DNA from: Bacteroidota bacterium
GTDB taxonomy: Bacteria; Bacteroidota; Bacteroidia; Flavobacteriales; Flavobacteriaceae
NCBI GenBank assembly: GCA_023446155.1
Contig: JAEXIT010000004.1
Coordinates: forward strand, 533,667 to 597,666
Reading direction: 5' to 3'
DNA length: 64,000 bases
Shown: piece after piece, positions 25,610-34,616 of the stretch
How positions within the stretch are numbered: position 1 is the first letter of the stretch
Layout of the letters: every line of letters starts with the position of its first letter
Position numbers and translations under genes: made by a program
Notes under the pieces: model-generated
Told to the model about the DNA's origin: nothing
What the model saw: the letters and a program-made list of their open reading frames with translations, nothing else
Databases searched by the model: none

Positions 25610-25641
25610 TAGCTCTCCTTGAAAAGGGAGGGCTTTTTTAT
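25610..25641 (+). terminator. phoH terminator
   Basis: A stem pairing AGCTCTCCTT with AAGGGAGGGCT (one bulge) is followed by six T, about 45 bases after the phoH stop. Confidence 0.75.
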
Positions 25642-25807
25642 TTGCATTTTGCGAGTGTTTTTTATGTTAGTCGAATAATATCTATTTAAAATTAACTCAA
25701 AATTCAGGTAAAAAAAACAGGATAAAATATTTCATCTTATCCTGTGCAATTTTATAGTGAAGACTTAATTTATCAAACCAGTTATTCACATGAAAACTTT
25801 TCAAATA

Positions 25808-26437
25808 TTATGGATTTAATGGTACCTTAAGTTCTTCGATATCACTTCCTCTATACAGGGTTAAATAGGCTTTAGATAGATCGGCATCTTTAGGGATTAT
25901 GAAATAAAATACTCTTTCAGCTTTCTCACCCTTTTTTAAAATCAAACTATTGTTTGTATCAAGACTTACAGCATTAGGATTTGCTTTATAAAATTCTGGT
26001 TTAAAAGAAGTAAACTTTTGTATTTCTGCTGCTTTATCATCTATATGAATAGAAAAACTGGTATTCATCCCAGAAAATCTTCCATCACATAGAAGACTCT
26101 CAAGGCCAATGTTTACAGCCAATAATTGTTCTTCTTCAGTTGGCGCACCATATTCGATTTCTGTTTCAGAGTATTTCGCATTTGTAGTATAACTTACAAC
26201 TGTATATTTTTCTTTTGTATGACTTCCTGATTGAAATTGTTTGTCATAAGTATTCTCACTTTCATCTATAAAAGAAGTACCCGATACAGTTGTTTTTGGC
26301 TCCGGTCTTACAATGTTAGTGGTGCTTTCTTTAGGTTGTTCCTGAGCTTGTCCCTCAGTTTGTTCCTGGGTTTGTTCTTTCTTACAAGATGTCAAGGTCA
26401 GTGCACTTGCTAAAATTAAAAAGCTAATTTTTTTCAT
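25808..26437 (-). CDS. Hypothetical lipoprotein
   Basis: A 209-residue lipoprotein with the lipobox LTLTSCKKEQ (Cys18). A Gln/Glu-rich low-complexity stretch (about 20-45) follows, then a domain of unknown function ending FYFIIPKDADLSKAYLTLYRGSDIEELKVPL. The C-terminal half looks like a beta-sandwich of the DUF4352 kind, but I cannot confirm it. It is oriented against its neighbours and sits between intact phoH and a second copy of the phoH 3' end. It therefore appears to be a later insertion into a conserved phoH-purC junction. Confidence 0.7.
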   Translation of the reverse strand: MKKISFLILASALTLTSCKKEQTQEQTEGQAQEQPKESTTNIVRPEPKTTVSGTSFIDESENTYDKQFQSGSHTKEKYTVVSYTTNAKYSETEIEYGAPTEEEQLLAVNIGLESLLCDGRFSGMNTSFSIHIDDKAAEIQKFTSFKPEFYKANPNAVSLDTNNSLILKKGEKAERVFYFIIPKDADLSKAYLTLYRGSDIEELKVPLNP

Positions 26438-26584
26438 AATTTAAAATAGTGTTAATGTTATGATTAAGACGCTAAAAATAGAATAATAATCCTTACTAAT
26501 CTAAGAAATTTCTTAAAATTTTAGTGGTTGTAATTAATTGAAGTAAAATAATTTTATCAGATATTGGTAAAACACTAAAATTCT

Positions 26585-26733
26585 ACGTACCCTTTCGGGA
26601 CTAAAAGAAGCCTTACTGATTTTAAAAGACGTAGAAGGGGAGGGTATTTTATATCTGGATGATAAAGATATCGTGTGCCACCGACTGGTTAAGAAAATCA
26701 TTGACGCCTATGAGTATTGAAAATCACGATTAA
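26585..26733 (+). pseudogene. Decayed copy of the phoH 3' end
   Basis: This stretch repeats the last ~150 bases of phoH (25414-25564) at an offset of 1171 bases, starting at ACGTACC and ending at the stop codon context CACGATTAA. I see on the order of 10-15 scattered differences and a two-base deletion near the end (CCTATGAGT against CTTACAAGAGT) that breaks the frame. There is no start codon. It is a relic lying between the lipoprotein gene and purC. Confidence 0.9.
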
Positions 26734-26740
26734 AACACAT

Positions 26741-26776
26741 AAAAAGCGCCCTTATATTCAAGGGCGCTTTTTTTTG
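26741..26776 (+). terminator. Terminator following the phoH relic
   Basis: AAAAAGCGCCCTT/AAGGGCGCTTTTT around a short loop, with eight T. It follows the relic rather than intact phoH, so it is probably the original phoH terminator. Its T-run overlaps the purC -33 element. Confidence 0.85.
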
Positions 26777-26803
26777 CTATAAGCCCGTTTTTAATTACTT
26801 TTG
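26773..26803 (+). promoter_or_regulatory. purC promoter
   Basis: TTTG (26773-26776), exactly 19 bases, then TACTTTTG (26796-26803): an ideal Bacteroidota -33/-7 pair, about 30 bases before the purC start. Confidence 0.8.
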
Positions 26804-26834
26804 CACCTTTATAACAACTAACTACAAGCGTTCT

Positions 26835-27785
26835 ATGAACACAATCACAAAAACTAATTTCAACTTCCCGGGTCAGAAATCCGTATACCGCGGTAAAGTA
26901 AGGGAAGTGTATAATATCAATGACGAACTTTTGGTAATGGTCGCTACCGACCGGCTATCGGCTTTTGATGTCGTAATGCCAAAAGGAATTCCTTATAAAG
27001 GTCAGATTTTAAACCAAATTGCGACTAAATTCATGCAGTTAACGGCCGATATCGTGCCCAACTGGTTAATCGCGACTCCCGATCCGAATGTTGCCGTTGG
27101 ACACTTATGTGATCCGTTTAAAGTAGAAATGGTGATCAGAGGCTACCTTTCCGGACATGCGGCGCGTGAATATGCTTTGGGCAAACGTATGCTTTGTGGC
27201 GTAGCCTTAGCGGAAGGTTTAAAAGAAAACGACAAATTCCCGGAACCAATCATCACACCATCGACTAAAGCAGACAATGGGCAACATGATGAAGACATTT
27301 CGCGTGAAGATATCCTGGCGAAAGGAATCGTTTCGGAAGAAGATTATATCGTTTTAGAAAAATACACCCGAGCGTTATTCCAAAGAGGTACTGAAATCGC
27401 AGCTAGCAAAGGCTTGATTTTGGTGGATACCAAATATGAATTCGGAAAAACAAAAGACGGAAAAATCGTTTTAATCGACGAGATCCACACGCCGGATTCA
27501 TCCCGTTATTTTTATGCCGATGGTTATCAGGAGCGTCAGGATAAGAACGAAGCGCAAAAACAATTATCGAAGGAGTTTGTACGCCAATGGTTGATCGCTA
27601 ATGGTTTCCAGGGGAAAGACGGACAACAGATTCCGGAAATGACCGACGAATACATTGCGACGGTTTCCGATCGTTATATCGAATTATACGAAAACATTTT
27701 AGGCGAATCGTTTGTAAAAGCCGATATCTCAAATATTGACGCGCGTATCGAAAAAAATGTGTTAGCATTTTTAAGCACTAAATAA
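26835..27785 (+). CDS. purC: Phosphoribosylaminoimidazole-succinocarboxamide synthase
   Basis: SAICAR synthase of purine biosynthesis; it ligates aspartate to CAIR with ATP. It has 316 residues, the long form seen in Bacteroidota and yeast. Key segments are YRGKVREVYNI (~18-28), VATDRLSAFDVVMP (~36-49), VIRGYLSGHAAREYALGKRM (~92-111), and the magnesium/ATP site IDEIHTPDSSRY (~218-229). No other purine gene is in the window. Transcription starts from its own promoter just upstream and ends at a terminator 20 bases past the stop. Confidence 0.96.
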   Translation: MNTITKTNFNFPGQKSVYRGKVREVYNINDELLVMVATDRLSAFDVVMPKGIPYKGQILNQIATKFMQLTADIVPNWLIATPDPNVAVGHLCDPFKVEMVIRGYLSGHAAREYALGKRMLCGVALAEGLKENDKFPEPIITPSTKADNGQHDEDISREDILAKGIVSEEDYIVLEKYTRALFQRGTEIAASKGLILVDTKYEFGKTKDGKIVLIDEIHTPDSSRYFYADGYQERQDKNEAQKQLSKEFVRQWLIANGFQGKDGQQIPEMTDEYIATVSDRYIELYENILGESFVKADISNIDARIEKNVLAFLSTK

Positions 27786-27804
27786 GATTTTTAAATACAA
27801 ATAC

Positions 27805-27841
27805 TAAAAAAAGGTCGTTTTAAAAACGATCTTTTTTTTTC
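27805..27841 (+). terminator. purC terminator
   Basis: AGGTCGTTTT/AAAACGATCT stem followed by a run of ten T. Confidence 0.85.
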
Positions 27842-27844
27842 TCC

Positions 27845-27879
27845 TATACCAGACAGGTTTTCAAAAACCATTTGGTATA
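27845..27879. repeat. Dispersed palindrome, degenerate copy 3
   Basis: TATACCAGACAGGTTTT pairs with AAACCATTTGGTATA. The outer arm differs from the common form yet both sides still match (TATACC/GGTATA), with mismatches inside. Compensating changes on both arms hint that the hairpin, not only the sequence, is kept. Confidence 0.6.
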
Positions 27880-28077
27880 GCGGCAGAGAGTGGACACTTT
27901 AGAATCTGTTTGATGTTAAAATTCTATAAAAAACCGACTTTTTTTAACAATGTCATTTATTGTCTGGTTTCTGACCAGTCTTAATGGTTAAATACCTTGT
28001 TTTTAATATGTTACATTGTTTTTGATAACTTTAAAATTGCTTCAATAAGGTTTCAAAACAAGCAAAAATCGTTGCTC

Positions 28078-28143
28078 TAGCGTCAATGTAACGTTGATGT
28101 AGCGTTGATGTAGCGTCGATGTAACGTTGATCTAGACTTGATG
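28078..28143. repeat. 11-bp tandem repeat, six units
   Basis: Six consecutive 11-base units of the form TAGCGTTGATG/TAACGTTGATG, with one to three differences each. The period is close to one DNA helical turn, so the units face the same side of the helix. It lies about 330 bases upstream of the XRE regulator gene, in a 625-base non-coding gap that otherwise holds two palindromes and the purC terminator. Confidence 0.85.
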
Positions 28144-28267
28144 TAAGGTATAAACTGTAAGTGTTTTATTGTTAACTGTTTGGTAGGTTATATTGTCCAT
28201 TTTTGTCCTGTTATAGCATACTCTTTTTAATTACATTAGCACCCGATCAGATCAACACCTGCAACAC

Positions 28268-28302
28268 TACACCTGACAGGTTTTTAAAACCTGTCAGGTG
28301 TA
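28268..28302. repeat. Dispersed palindrome, copy 4
   Basis: TACACCTGACAGGTTTT/AAAACCTGTCAGGTGTA, essentially perfect, with a partial extra arm (ACAGGTGTAA) directly after it. Upstream of the XRE regulator gene. Confidence 0.88.
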
Positions 28303-28410
28303 ACAGGTGTAATTGACTTATTTGTGTCGCTATTGTCCCTTTTAAACGGGAATTAAAAAGATAGTTTTAGTTAAATTGCTATATGTCAATTTACTATAAT
28401 CAATATTGTT

Positions 28411-28842
28411 ATGTCACATTTTGATACTACGGATAAAAAAATACACCAGGGAAGGAACATCAAACGCTTTCGTGAAATGTTAGGAATAAAACAGGAAGCA
28501 CTGGCTTGTGATCTTGGTGAAGAATGGAATCAGAAAAAAGTATCGTTACTGGAACAAAAAGAAACTATTGATACCGATATACTGGCGCAGGTAGCTTCTA
28601 TATTTAAAGTGCCTGTGGAAGCTATCGAAAATCTTGACGACGATATGGCAATAAATATTATAGCGAGTACATTTAATATTGAAAAAGACGGCTATGTAGG
28701 TAACACAAGTCCTATATTTACTATCAATCCGATAGATGAAATCAGGCAATTGCATCAGGAAAAAATAGTATTGTACGAGCGGATGTTAAAAGAAAAAGAC
28801 GAAATGATCGCCCGACTGGAATTGTTGTGTAAAGAAAAATAG
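28411..28842 (+). CDS. XRE-family helix-turn-helix protein
   Basis: A DNA-binding protein of 143 residues. The helix-turn-helix domain (about 12-72) contains GRNIKRFREMLGIKQEALACDLGEEW and VSLLEQ; the stretch ILAQVASIFKVPVEAIENL closes the domain. The C-terminal part (about 105-143) is a predicted coiled coil (EIRQLHQEKIVLYERMLKEKDE), suggesting dimerisation. Small proteins of this form are frequent stand-alone regulators in Bacteroidota. It is flanked by long non-coding stretches with palindromes and no partner gene; its target is unknown. Confidence 0.88.
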   Translation: MSHFDTTDKKIHQGRNIKRFREMLGIKQEALACDLGEEWNQKKVSLLEQKETIDTDILAQVASIFKVPVEAIENLDDDMAINIIASTFNIEKDGYVGNTSPIFTINPIDEIRQLHQEKIVLYERMLKEKDEMIARLELLCKEK

Positions 28843-28876
28843 GGGGCAAAGTGAAAAATGCTTTTTCATCGCAACA

Positions 28877-28909
28877 ACACCTGACAGGTTTTCGAAACCT
28901 GTTAGGTGT
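28877..28909. repeat. Dispersed palindrome, copy 5
   Basis: ACACCTGACAGGTTTTCGAAACCTGTTAGGTGT, one mismatch between arms, 35 bases after the XRE gene. The 28843-29210 gap holds this copy, a decayed half copy near 28955-28975 (CTGATAGGTTTTTCG) and copy 6. Confidence 0.85.
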
Positions 28910-28997
28910 AAGCAAGTGTTGAGTCGAATAGTAGCGTTACAACCTAAACGGAAAGTATCTGATAGGTTTTTCGACGCAACAACATTTCACCATAACA

Positions 28998-29030
28998 ACA
29001 CCTGACAGGTTTTCGAAACCTGTAAGGTGT
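28998..29030. repeat. Dispersed palindrome, copy 6
   Basis: Same element with the centre GGTTTTCGAAACC and one arm mismatch (GTAAGG for GTCAGG), in the gap between the XRE gene and the exported-protein gene. Confidence 0.85.
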
Positions 29031-29210
29031 GTAGCGATGTCGGGATATAGTGATATAGAATGTAGCAGTTCAACCGGGTCGGGTAGTAGCGTTAATGGGG
29101 AAGTGTCGTAAAACGATGCGAAATAAAAAAGTTTGTTGTAAAACTAATCGGAAAGAATCATAAACGATTTTTTTGTACATTGGCGTTCAATCAACCAAAT
29201 CACCCCTATT

Positions 29211-29846
29211 ATGAAGCAATATATTATCCTGGCTGTGTCGTTACTGTTTACAGTGGGCATGTACAGTCAGAAGAAAAAAGCAGGAGGAAAGGCTGCTGCT
29301 GCAAAAAGTCAGACAACCGTATTGGCAAAAGCAGATGATCTTACCGCAGAATTGATCAAGAATAAAAACCAGCAGACTTTTTATGTTTTCCGAAATGAAA
29401 AGGGAGCTAAAAAAGATACTTTACTGGTAAAAGCGATCGACAAAGCGGTACCGACTGACTGTAAGATTACAGCTTTTAAAACCAAAGACACGCCACTGTG
29501 TTGTATAACCTGGACCGAAAAGAATATCACCGAAACCAAGACTAAAAACGAAGAGGCGTTGAGTACTTATTCGGAAATCTGGGAACCGGCTACAAAGACG
29601 CAAATATTGGCGAATGTACAAACAACAACCAAGATTAAAGAGACGGTATTTTTAGACAAACTTCAGAATGCATCCGAAACTCAGGAACGCATGAGAAGAG
29701 AAGGTTTTGAGTTTACGCTAACCGGAGAAGGGGATGTGATCCTAAAAAATAAATCACAGGAAAGTCGGATGACGTACAATCCTACGGATAAAAAATATGT
29801 GAACAACGTTCCGGCTAGTGCCGCTCCGGCGAAGAAGAAAAGATAA
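29211..29846 (+). CDS. Hypothetical exported protein
   Basis: A 211-residue protein with a Sec signal peptide (about 1-20, ending GMYSQ), then an Ala/Lys-rich low-complexity stretch (KKKAGGKAAAAKS). The middle is a lysine-rich domain with KAIDKAVPTDCKITAFKTKDTPLCCITW and a C-terminal basic tail (APAKKKR). I do not recognise the family. It stands alone and is followed by a palindrome and a bidirectional terminator. Confidence 0.7.
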   Translation: MKQYIILAVSLLFTVGMYSQKKKAGGKAAAAKSQTTVLAKADDLTAELIKNKNQQTFYVFRNEKGAKKDTLLVKAIDKAVPTDCKITAFKTKDTPLCCITWTEKNITETKTKNEEALSTYSEIWEPATKTQILANVQTTTKIKETVFLDKLQNASETQERMRREGFEFTLTGEGDVILKNKSQESRMTYNPTDKKYVNNVPASAAPAKKKR

Positions 29847-29850
29847 ATTA

Positions 29851-29887
29851 TTACACCTGACAGGTTTTAAAAACCTGTCAGGTGTAA
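29851..29887. repeat. Dispersed palindrome, copy 7
   Basis: TTACACCTGACAGGTTTT/AAAACCTGTCAGGTGTAA, perfect arms, immediately after the exported-protein gene. Confidence 0.9.
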
Positions 29888-29950
29888 TATTCACAACGCT
29901 TTATAAAATTAGAAAGTAAAACCTTTTAGCTTTTGATAAGTTGCTAAAAC

Positions 29951-29986
29951 AAAAAAGGGATCATTTTTAAAATGATCCCTTTTTTA
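29951..29986. terminator. Bidirectional terminator
   Basis: AAAAAAGGGATCATTTT/AAAATGATCCCTTTTTT, strong on both strands, between the convergent exported-protein and efflux genes. Confidence 0.9.
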
Positions 29987-29993
29987 GTTACGT

Positions 29994-30028
29994 TACACCT
30001 GAGAGGTTTTCGAAACCTGTCAGGTGTA
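29994..30028. repeat. Dispersed palindrome, copy 8
   Basis: TACACCTGAGAGGTTTTCGAAACCTGTCAGGTGTA with one arm mismatch, just after the outer-membrane efflux gene's 3' end. With copy 7 and a terminator it makes three hairpins in 180 bases. Confidence 0.88.
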
Positions 30029-30036
30029 GGAATGAA

Positions 30037-31443
30037 TTATTGCGTTCCACCACCTAGCGCTTTATATAGCATGATGATGGCATTAAACTGTCGGTATTTA
30101 TTATCGATAAGATCCAATTCGCTGCTTAAAGCAGAGTTCTTTGCCGTTAATACTTCCAAATAATTTACAAAACCGTGGTTTAACAATTCATCCGAATAGT
30201 TGGCTGCTTTTTTAAGTGCATCCACTTGTTTTTCACGGATTACCAGTTTTCCGGTTTCGTTTTTATACTGAGATAATGCATCCGAAACTTCTTTCCCGGC
30301 TGTTAACAGGGATTGTTCAAATTGTAAATAGGCTTTTTCCTGATTCGCTTTAGCAACCTCATATTTGGTTCTAATTTGTTGCTGATTAAAGATCGGTTGT
30401 GTTAAACCGGCTACGATATTCGCAAACAGGGAATTAGTACTAAACCATTCCTTAAGTTCCAAACTCTGGAAACCTCCGGAAGCCGTTACTGTGAACGATG
30501 GATAGAAATTACTACGCGCCACATTGGTCATCTCAAAATTGGTGATCAGGTTGTATTCTGCAGCCATTACGTCCGGTCTTTTGCTTAGTAAATCGGCAGG
30601 AACACCAAGGTTCACATCTACATTCATGGCCTGAGCTGCAAGGGTTCCTCTTTCGATTTTACCCGGCGACTGTCCCAATAAAATAGACAGGGTATTTTCC
30701 ATGATCACAATATTGTTCTTCAAATCGGCAATGATCAACTCGGTAGCATATTTCTGTGCTTCCGTTTGTTTCACCGCTACTTCGTTTACGTTTCCGGCGT
30801 CTTTTAACGCTTTGATCGTAGTGACACTATTATCGCGGTTCAGTAAGGTTTCTTCGGCTACTTTTAACTGTGCATCCAACGATAACAACTGGTAGTAGGT
30901 CGAAGCGATACTTGCCAATAATTGTGTTTTTACTGCCTGATTGGCTGCTATGGTTTGCAAATAGGAAGCATTTACAGCGCGTTTATTACTTCTGATTTTT
31001 CCCCAGATGTCTGCTTCCCACGATAAGTTTCCTGCCAGTTGGTACTGATCTAACGAACCATTAAAGAACGACCCGAACTGACTGTTTTTAGCCAATTGCT
31101 GGTGGGTAAGGTTAGCACCTACACTAAGAGTAGGCAGGTAGCCCATTTTTCCTTGTTTCAGATTCGCTTCCGCTGCTACAATCGACTGCATAGCGATACG
31201 GATATCGTAATTGTTTTGTAGTCCTTTTTCAATATACCCCTGAAGAATCGGATCGGTAAAAAGTGTTTTCCACGAAACACCCGCCAGTGAGGCACCTTCG
31301 GTAGCCGCAGCATCGGTACGATACAATGCTTCGGTTTTTACCTGTGGGCGCTCATAATTTTTGGCGACAAAGCAAGACTGCATCACCGATGCAGCTGCTA
31401 TGACAACCATTATTTTATATGATTTTTGATATTTCATTTTCAT
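30037..31443 (-). CDS. RND efflux outer-membrane factor (NodT/OprM type lipoprotein)
   Basis: The outer-membrane channel of a tripartite RND pump. I take the ATG of MKMKYQKSYK as start; an earlier ATG inside the pump gene's end is possible. The product is 468 residues, usual for the family. The lipobox is SVMQSCFVAK. Two outer-membrane efflux repeats are visible through VSWKTLFTDPILQGYI, LGVPADLLSKRPDVMAAEYNL and YLEVLTAKNSALSSELDLIDN. It is the last gene of the pump operon, next to the RND pump gene. Confidence 0.93.
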   Translation of the reverse strand: MKMKYQKSYKIMVVIAAASVMQSCFVAKNYERPQVKTEALYRTDAAATEGASLAGVSWKTLFTDPILQGYIEKGLQNNYDIRIAMQSIVAAEANLKQGKMGYLPTLSVGANLTHQQLAKNSQFGSFFNGSLDQYQLAGNLSWEADIWGKIRSNKRAVNASYLQTIAANQAVKTQLLASIASTYYQLLSLDAQLKVAEETLLNRDNSVTTIKALKDAGNVNEVAVKQTEAQKYATELIIADLKNNIVIMENTLSILLGQSPGKIERGTLAAQAMNVDVNLGVPADLLSKRPDVMAAEYNLITNFEMTNVARSNFYPSFTVTASGGFQSLELKEWFSTNSLFANIVAGLTQPIFNQQQIRTKYEVAKANQEKAYLQFEQSLLTAGKEVSDALSQYKNETGKLVIREKQVDALKKAANYSDELLNHGFVNYLEVLTAKNSALSSELDLIDNKYRQFNAIIMLYKALGGGTQ

Positions 31444-31447
31444 AGTT

Positions 31448-34400
31448 TTATAATGCAACATTTTCAGAATCCTGCTCGGCCGCTTTTTGGGCTGCTGTTT
31501 TTCCGGTAATACGTTCCTGTAATCCCTGGAAGATCACAAACAATACCGGGATAAAGAATACCCCTAAAATGGTACCGACTAACATTCCTCCAACAGCTCC
31601 CATACCAATGGAACGGTTACCTACGGCTCCAATTCCGTTGGCCAATGCCAATGGCAACAGACCAAAGATAAAGGCGAAAGAGGTCATCAAAATCGGTCGT
31701 AAACGAGCTTTGGCTCCTTCAACTGCCGACTCGAACAGGCTCATACCATGACGTCTACGCTGGATGGCAAACTCTACGATTAGAATAGCATTTTTCGCGA
31801 GTAATCCGATAAGCATGATCAGTGCAATCTGGAAGTAAATGTTGTTTTCCAAACCGGCCAGTTTTACAAATCCGATGGCTCCTGCAATACCCACCGGTAA
31901 GGATAGAATAACCGATAACGGCAGTAAATAACTTTCGTACTGCGCACTTAACAGGAAGTACACGAAAATCAAACTCAACAGGAATACCCCAATCGCCTGA
32001 CCACCGGAAGCAATCTCCTCACGAGTCATACCCGAAAACTCGTAGGTATAGTTGTTTGGTAAATGTTGTGCAGCCACTTCTTCGATTGCTTTAATTGCAT
32101 CCCCGGAACTGAATCCCGGTTTGGCTTTACCGTTAATGTTAACCGATTTTAATAAGTTAAAACGCGTAACCGATTCCGGTCCGTAGGTTTTCTTAAGGCT
32201 TACAAACTGACTGATCGCTACTAATTCGTCATTTCGGTTTTTGATATAAATTTTATCCAAACTTTGTTCTGTAGCACGATCTTCCGGTTTCGCCTGAATC
32301 ATCACACGGTATTGCTTACCGAAACTGTTAAAGTCGGTTGTATATAGTCCTCCGTAATACCCTTGTAAGGTGTTGAAAATATCCGATACACTAATACCGG
32401 CATCTTTTGTTTTCTCGATGTTGATATCCAACTGATATTGCGGGAAGTTCGGGTTAAAGTTGGTCATCGCATACTGGATTTCCGGGCGTTGGTTCAGGGC
32501 TTGTAAAAACTCACCACTCACTTTACTAATCGTCGCCCAATCATCATCTGATTTAGACTGTAGCTTAAACTCAAATCCGTCAGCCGTACCAAATCCTTGT
32601 ACACTTGGTGGTGTAAAGAATAACGCTCGGGCATCTTTAAATTGTGCCGTACGTCCGAATAGCTCCCCAACTACCGCTTCAATCGATTGTGTCGCTTCTT
32701 TACGGTGCGCCCAGTCTTTTAATTTGATTACGGTAAAGGCGTATGAACCACCGTTTACGTTGTTTAATAAACTGAAACCAACCACACTCATACGCGATTC
32801 GATAATGTCCATTGAGGCTAAAATAGAATCCAGTTGGTTCACGGCCAATTGTGTTTTTTCTAAGGTCGTTCCCGGAGGTAAAGTTAAGTCACCCATGATG
32901 ATACCACGGTCTTCATTCGGAATAAATCCGGAAGGAGTGGAACTGAATAATAAAAATGTAATTCCACTTACCGCTAATAAACTAATTGCTGTGATCCATT
33001 TTTTACGAACCAGGAAGTTTAACGACTTACTATATTTGTTATTCATCGAATCGAATGCCGTGTTGAAAGCGGTAAAGAAACGATCTTTTAATCCTTTTTT
33101 GGCATGTTCCGAATCGTCATGCGGTTTTAAGAATAAGGCACAAAGCGCCGGACTCAAGGTTAAGGCGTTGATCGCCGAAATTACAATCGCTACTGCTAAT
33201 GTAATCGCAAACTGTTTGTAGAACACCCCTGAAGGTCCTTTCAGGAAGGAAACCGGTACGAATACCGCCGACATAACCAAGGTGATCGAAACAATCGCTC
33301 CGGTGATTTCGTCCATGGCCGAGATAGTCGCCTGTTTGGCGTCTTTTATACCGTGGTCGAGTTTGGCATGTACGGCTTCCACTACCACGATGGCGTCATC
33401 CACTACGATACCAATCGCCAGAATCATCGCAAACAACGTAAGCATGTTGATCGAGAATCCGAATAATTGCAGGAAGAAAAACGTACCTACAATCGCTACC
33501 GGTACAGCAATGGCCGGAATCAACGTAGATCGGATGTCCTGAAGGAATACGAATACTACGATAAATACCAGAATAAAAGCCTCTACAAGTGTCGAAACTA
33601 CTTTCGCGATCGACGCATCAAGGAAGGTTTTCGAGTTGTATGGAATTACATAATCAACACCTTTTGGGAACGTACCTTTACTTTCTTCCAGGATATGGAT
33701 TACTTCGGTCATAATGTCCTGAGCGTTCGATCCGGATGTTTGGAAGATACCAACAGCTACACCTTGTTTCCCCATTGCCATGTTTTTGGCACCGTAGTTA
33801 AAGGCCCCTAATTCGACAGTCGCCACATCTTTTAAGCGAAGGAAGTTACCGTTTCCGGTCGATTTGATAATGATGTTTTCGTATTCGGAAATTTTAGATA
33901 AACGTCCTTTATATTTGATTACGTATTCGTAAACGCCATTCGCATTTTCACCGAATTTACCCGGTGCGGCTTCTAAGTTTTGTTCGCGTAACGCATCCTG
34001 AATATCCGATGGTACCACTTTGTAGTTGGCCATTTTCTCCGGATCAATCCAGATACGCATCGAATAGTCTTTCGCACCAAATACGTTTACCTGTCCAACT
34101 CCTTTTACACGTTGTAATTTCGGTACCAAGTTGATACGGGCGTAGTTTTGGATAAACGTTTCGTCATAATCCTTATTGTTCGAATATAAAGCGAAGAACA
34201 TCAACGCACTCGTCTGACTCTTAATCGTGGTTACCCCGGTATTGACTACCGCTTGTGGTAGCTTACTGGTGGCACGCGCCACACGGTTTTGTACGTTTAC
34301 GGCAGCGATATCGGGATTTACACCCAATTCGAAGAATACACTAATGTTCGCCGCACCATTGTTTGCCGATGTCGACGTCATATAGGTCATACCTTCCACA

Positions 34401-34612
34401 CCGTTGATTTCTTCTTCGATAGGGGTTACAACACTATTTAAAACCGTTTCGGCATTGGCTCCGGTATAGGTAGCACTAACCTGCACGGTTGGTGGTGCAA
34501 TTTCCGGGTATTGTTCTATGGGTAACGACGTTAATCCCAAGATACCCAGAATGGTTATGATGATGGAGATTACGGTAGAAAGTACCGGTCTGTTTATAAA
34601 TGTTTTAATCAT
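31448..34612 (-). CDS. RND efflux pump inner-membrane transporter (HAE1 family)
   Basis: A proton-driven multidrug transporter of 1054 residues, full length, with 12 transmembrane helices and two large periplasmic loops. The N-terminus MIKTFINRPVLSTVISIII and PIEQYPEIAPPTVQVSATY are typical of AcrB/MexB. The proton-relay Asp pair is in GIVVDDAIVVVEAV (about 400-415). The second half has ILIVEFAIQRRRHGMSLFESAVEGA. It lies between the adaptor gene (4 bases) and the outer-membrane factor gene, so the three form one operon. Confidence 0.97.
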   Translation of the reverse strand: MIKTFINRPVLSTVISIIITILGILGLTSLPIEQYPEIAPPTVQVSATYTGANAETVLNSVVTPIEEEINGVEGMTYMTSTSANNGAANISVFFELGVNPDIAAVNVQNRVARATSKLPQAVVNTGVTTIKSQTSALMFFALYSNNKDYDETFIQNYARINLVPKLQRVKGVGQVNVFGAKDYSMRIWIDPEKMANYKVVPSDIQDALREQNLEAAPGKFGENANGVYEYVIKYKGRLSKISEYENIIIKSTGNGNFLRLKDVATVELGAFNYGAKNMAMGKQGVAVGIFQTSGSNAQDIMTEVIHILEESKGTFPKGVDYVIPYNSKTFLDASIAKVVSTLVEAFILVFIVVFVFLQDIRSTLIPAIAVPVAIVGTFFFLQLFGFSINMLTLFAMILAIGIVVDDAIVVVEAVHAKLDHGIKDAKQATISAMDEITGAIVSITLVMSAVFVPVSFLKGPSGVFYKQFAITLAVAIVISAINALTLSPALCALFLKPHDDSEHAKKGLKDRFFTAFNTAFDSMNNKYSKSLNFLVRKKWITAISLLAVSGITFLLFSSTPSGFIPNEDRGIIMGDLTLPPGTTLEKTQLAVNQLDSILASMDIIESRMSVVGFSLLNNVNGGSYAFTVIKLKDWAHRKEATQSIEAVVGELFGRTAQFKDARALFFTPPSVQGFGTADGFEFKLQSKSDDDWATISKVSGEFLQALNQRPEIQYAMTNFNPNFPQYQLDINIEKTKDAGISVSDIFNTLQGYYGGLYTTDFNSFGKQYRVMIQAKPEDRATEQSLDKIYIKNRNDELVAISQFVSLKKTYGPESVTRFNLLKSVNINGKAKPGFSSGDAIKAIEEVAAQHLPNNYTYEFSGMTREEIASGGQAIGVFLLSLIFVYFLLSAQYESYLLPLSVILSLPVGIAGAIGFVKLAGLENNIYFQIALIMLIGLLAKNAILIVEFAIQRRRHGMSLFESAVEGAKARLRPILMTSFAFIFGLLPLALANGIGAVGNRSIGMGAVGGMLVGTILGVFFIPVLFVIFQGLQERITGKTAAQKAAEQDSENVAL

Positions 34613-34616
34613 AAGT

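Noticed and set aside
26585..26733. phoH relic as a short functional gene
   Set aside because: It has no start codon and a two-base deletion shifts the frame before the end.
27845..30028. Palindrome cluster as a possible CRISPR array
   Set aside because: The repeats are palindromes at irregular distances with genes between them. There are no regular spacers, no leader and no cas genes.
32460..33221. Long plus-strand open frame of about 250 codons
   Set aside because: It lies wholly inside the RND pump gene on the other strand, whose protein is unambiguous. Composition (Ser/Leu/Asn-rich, no domain) is that of an antisense shadow.
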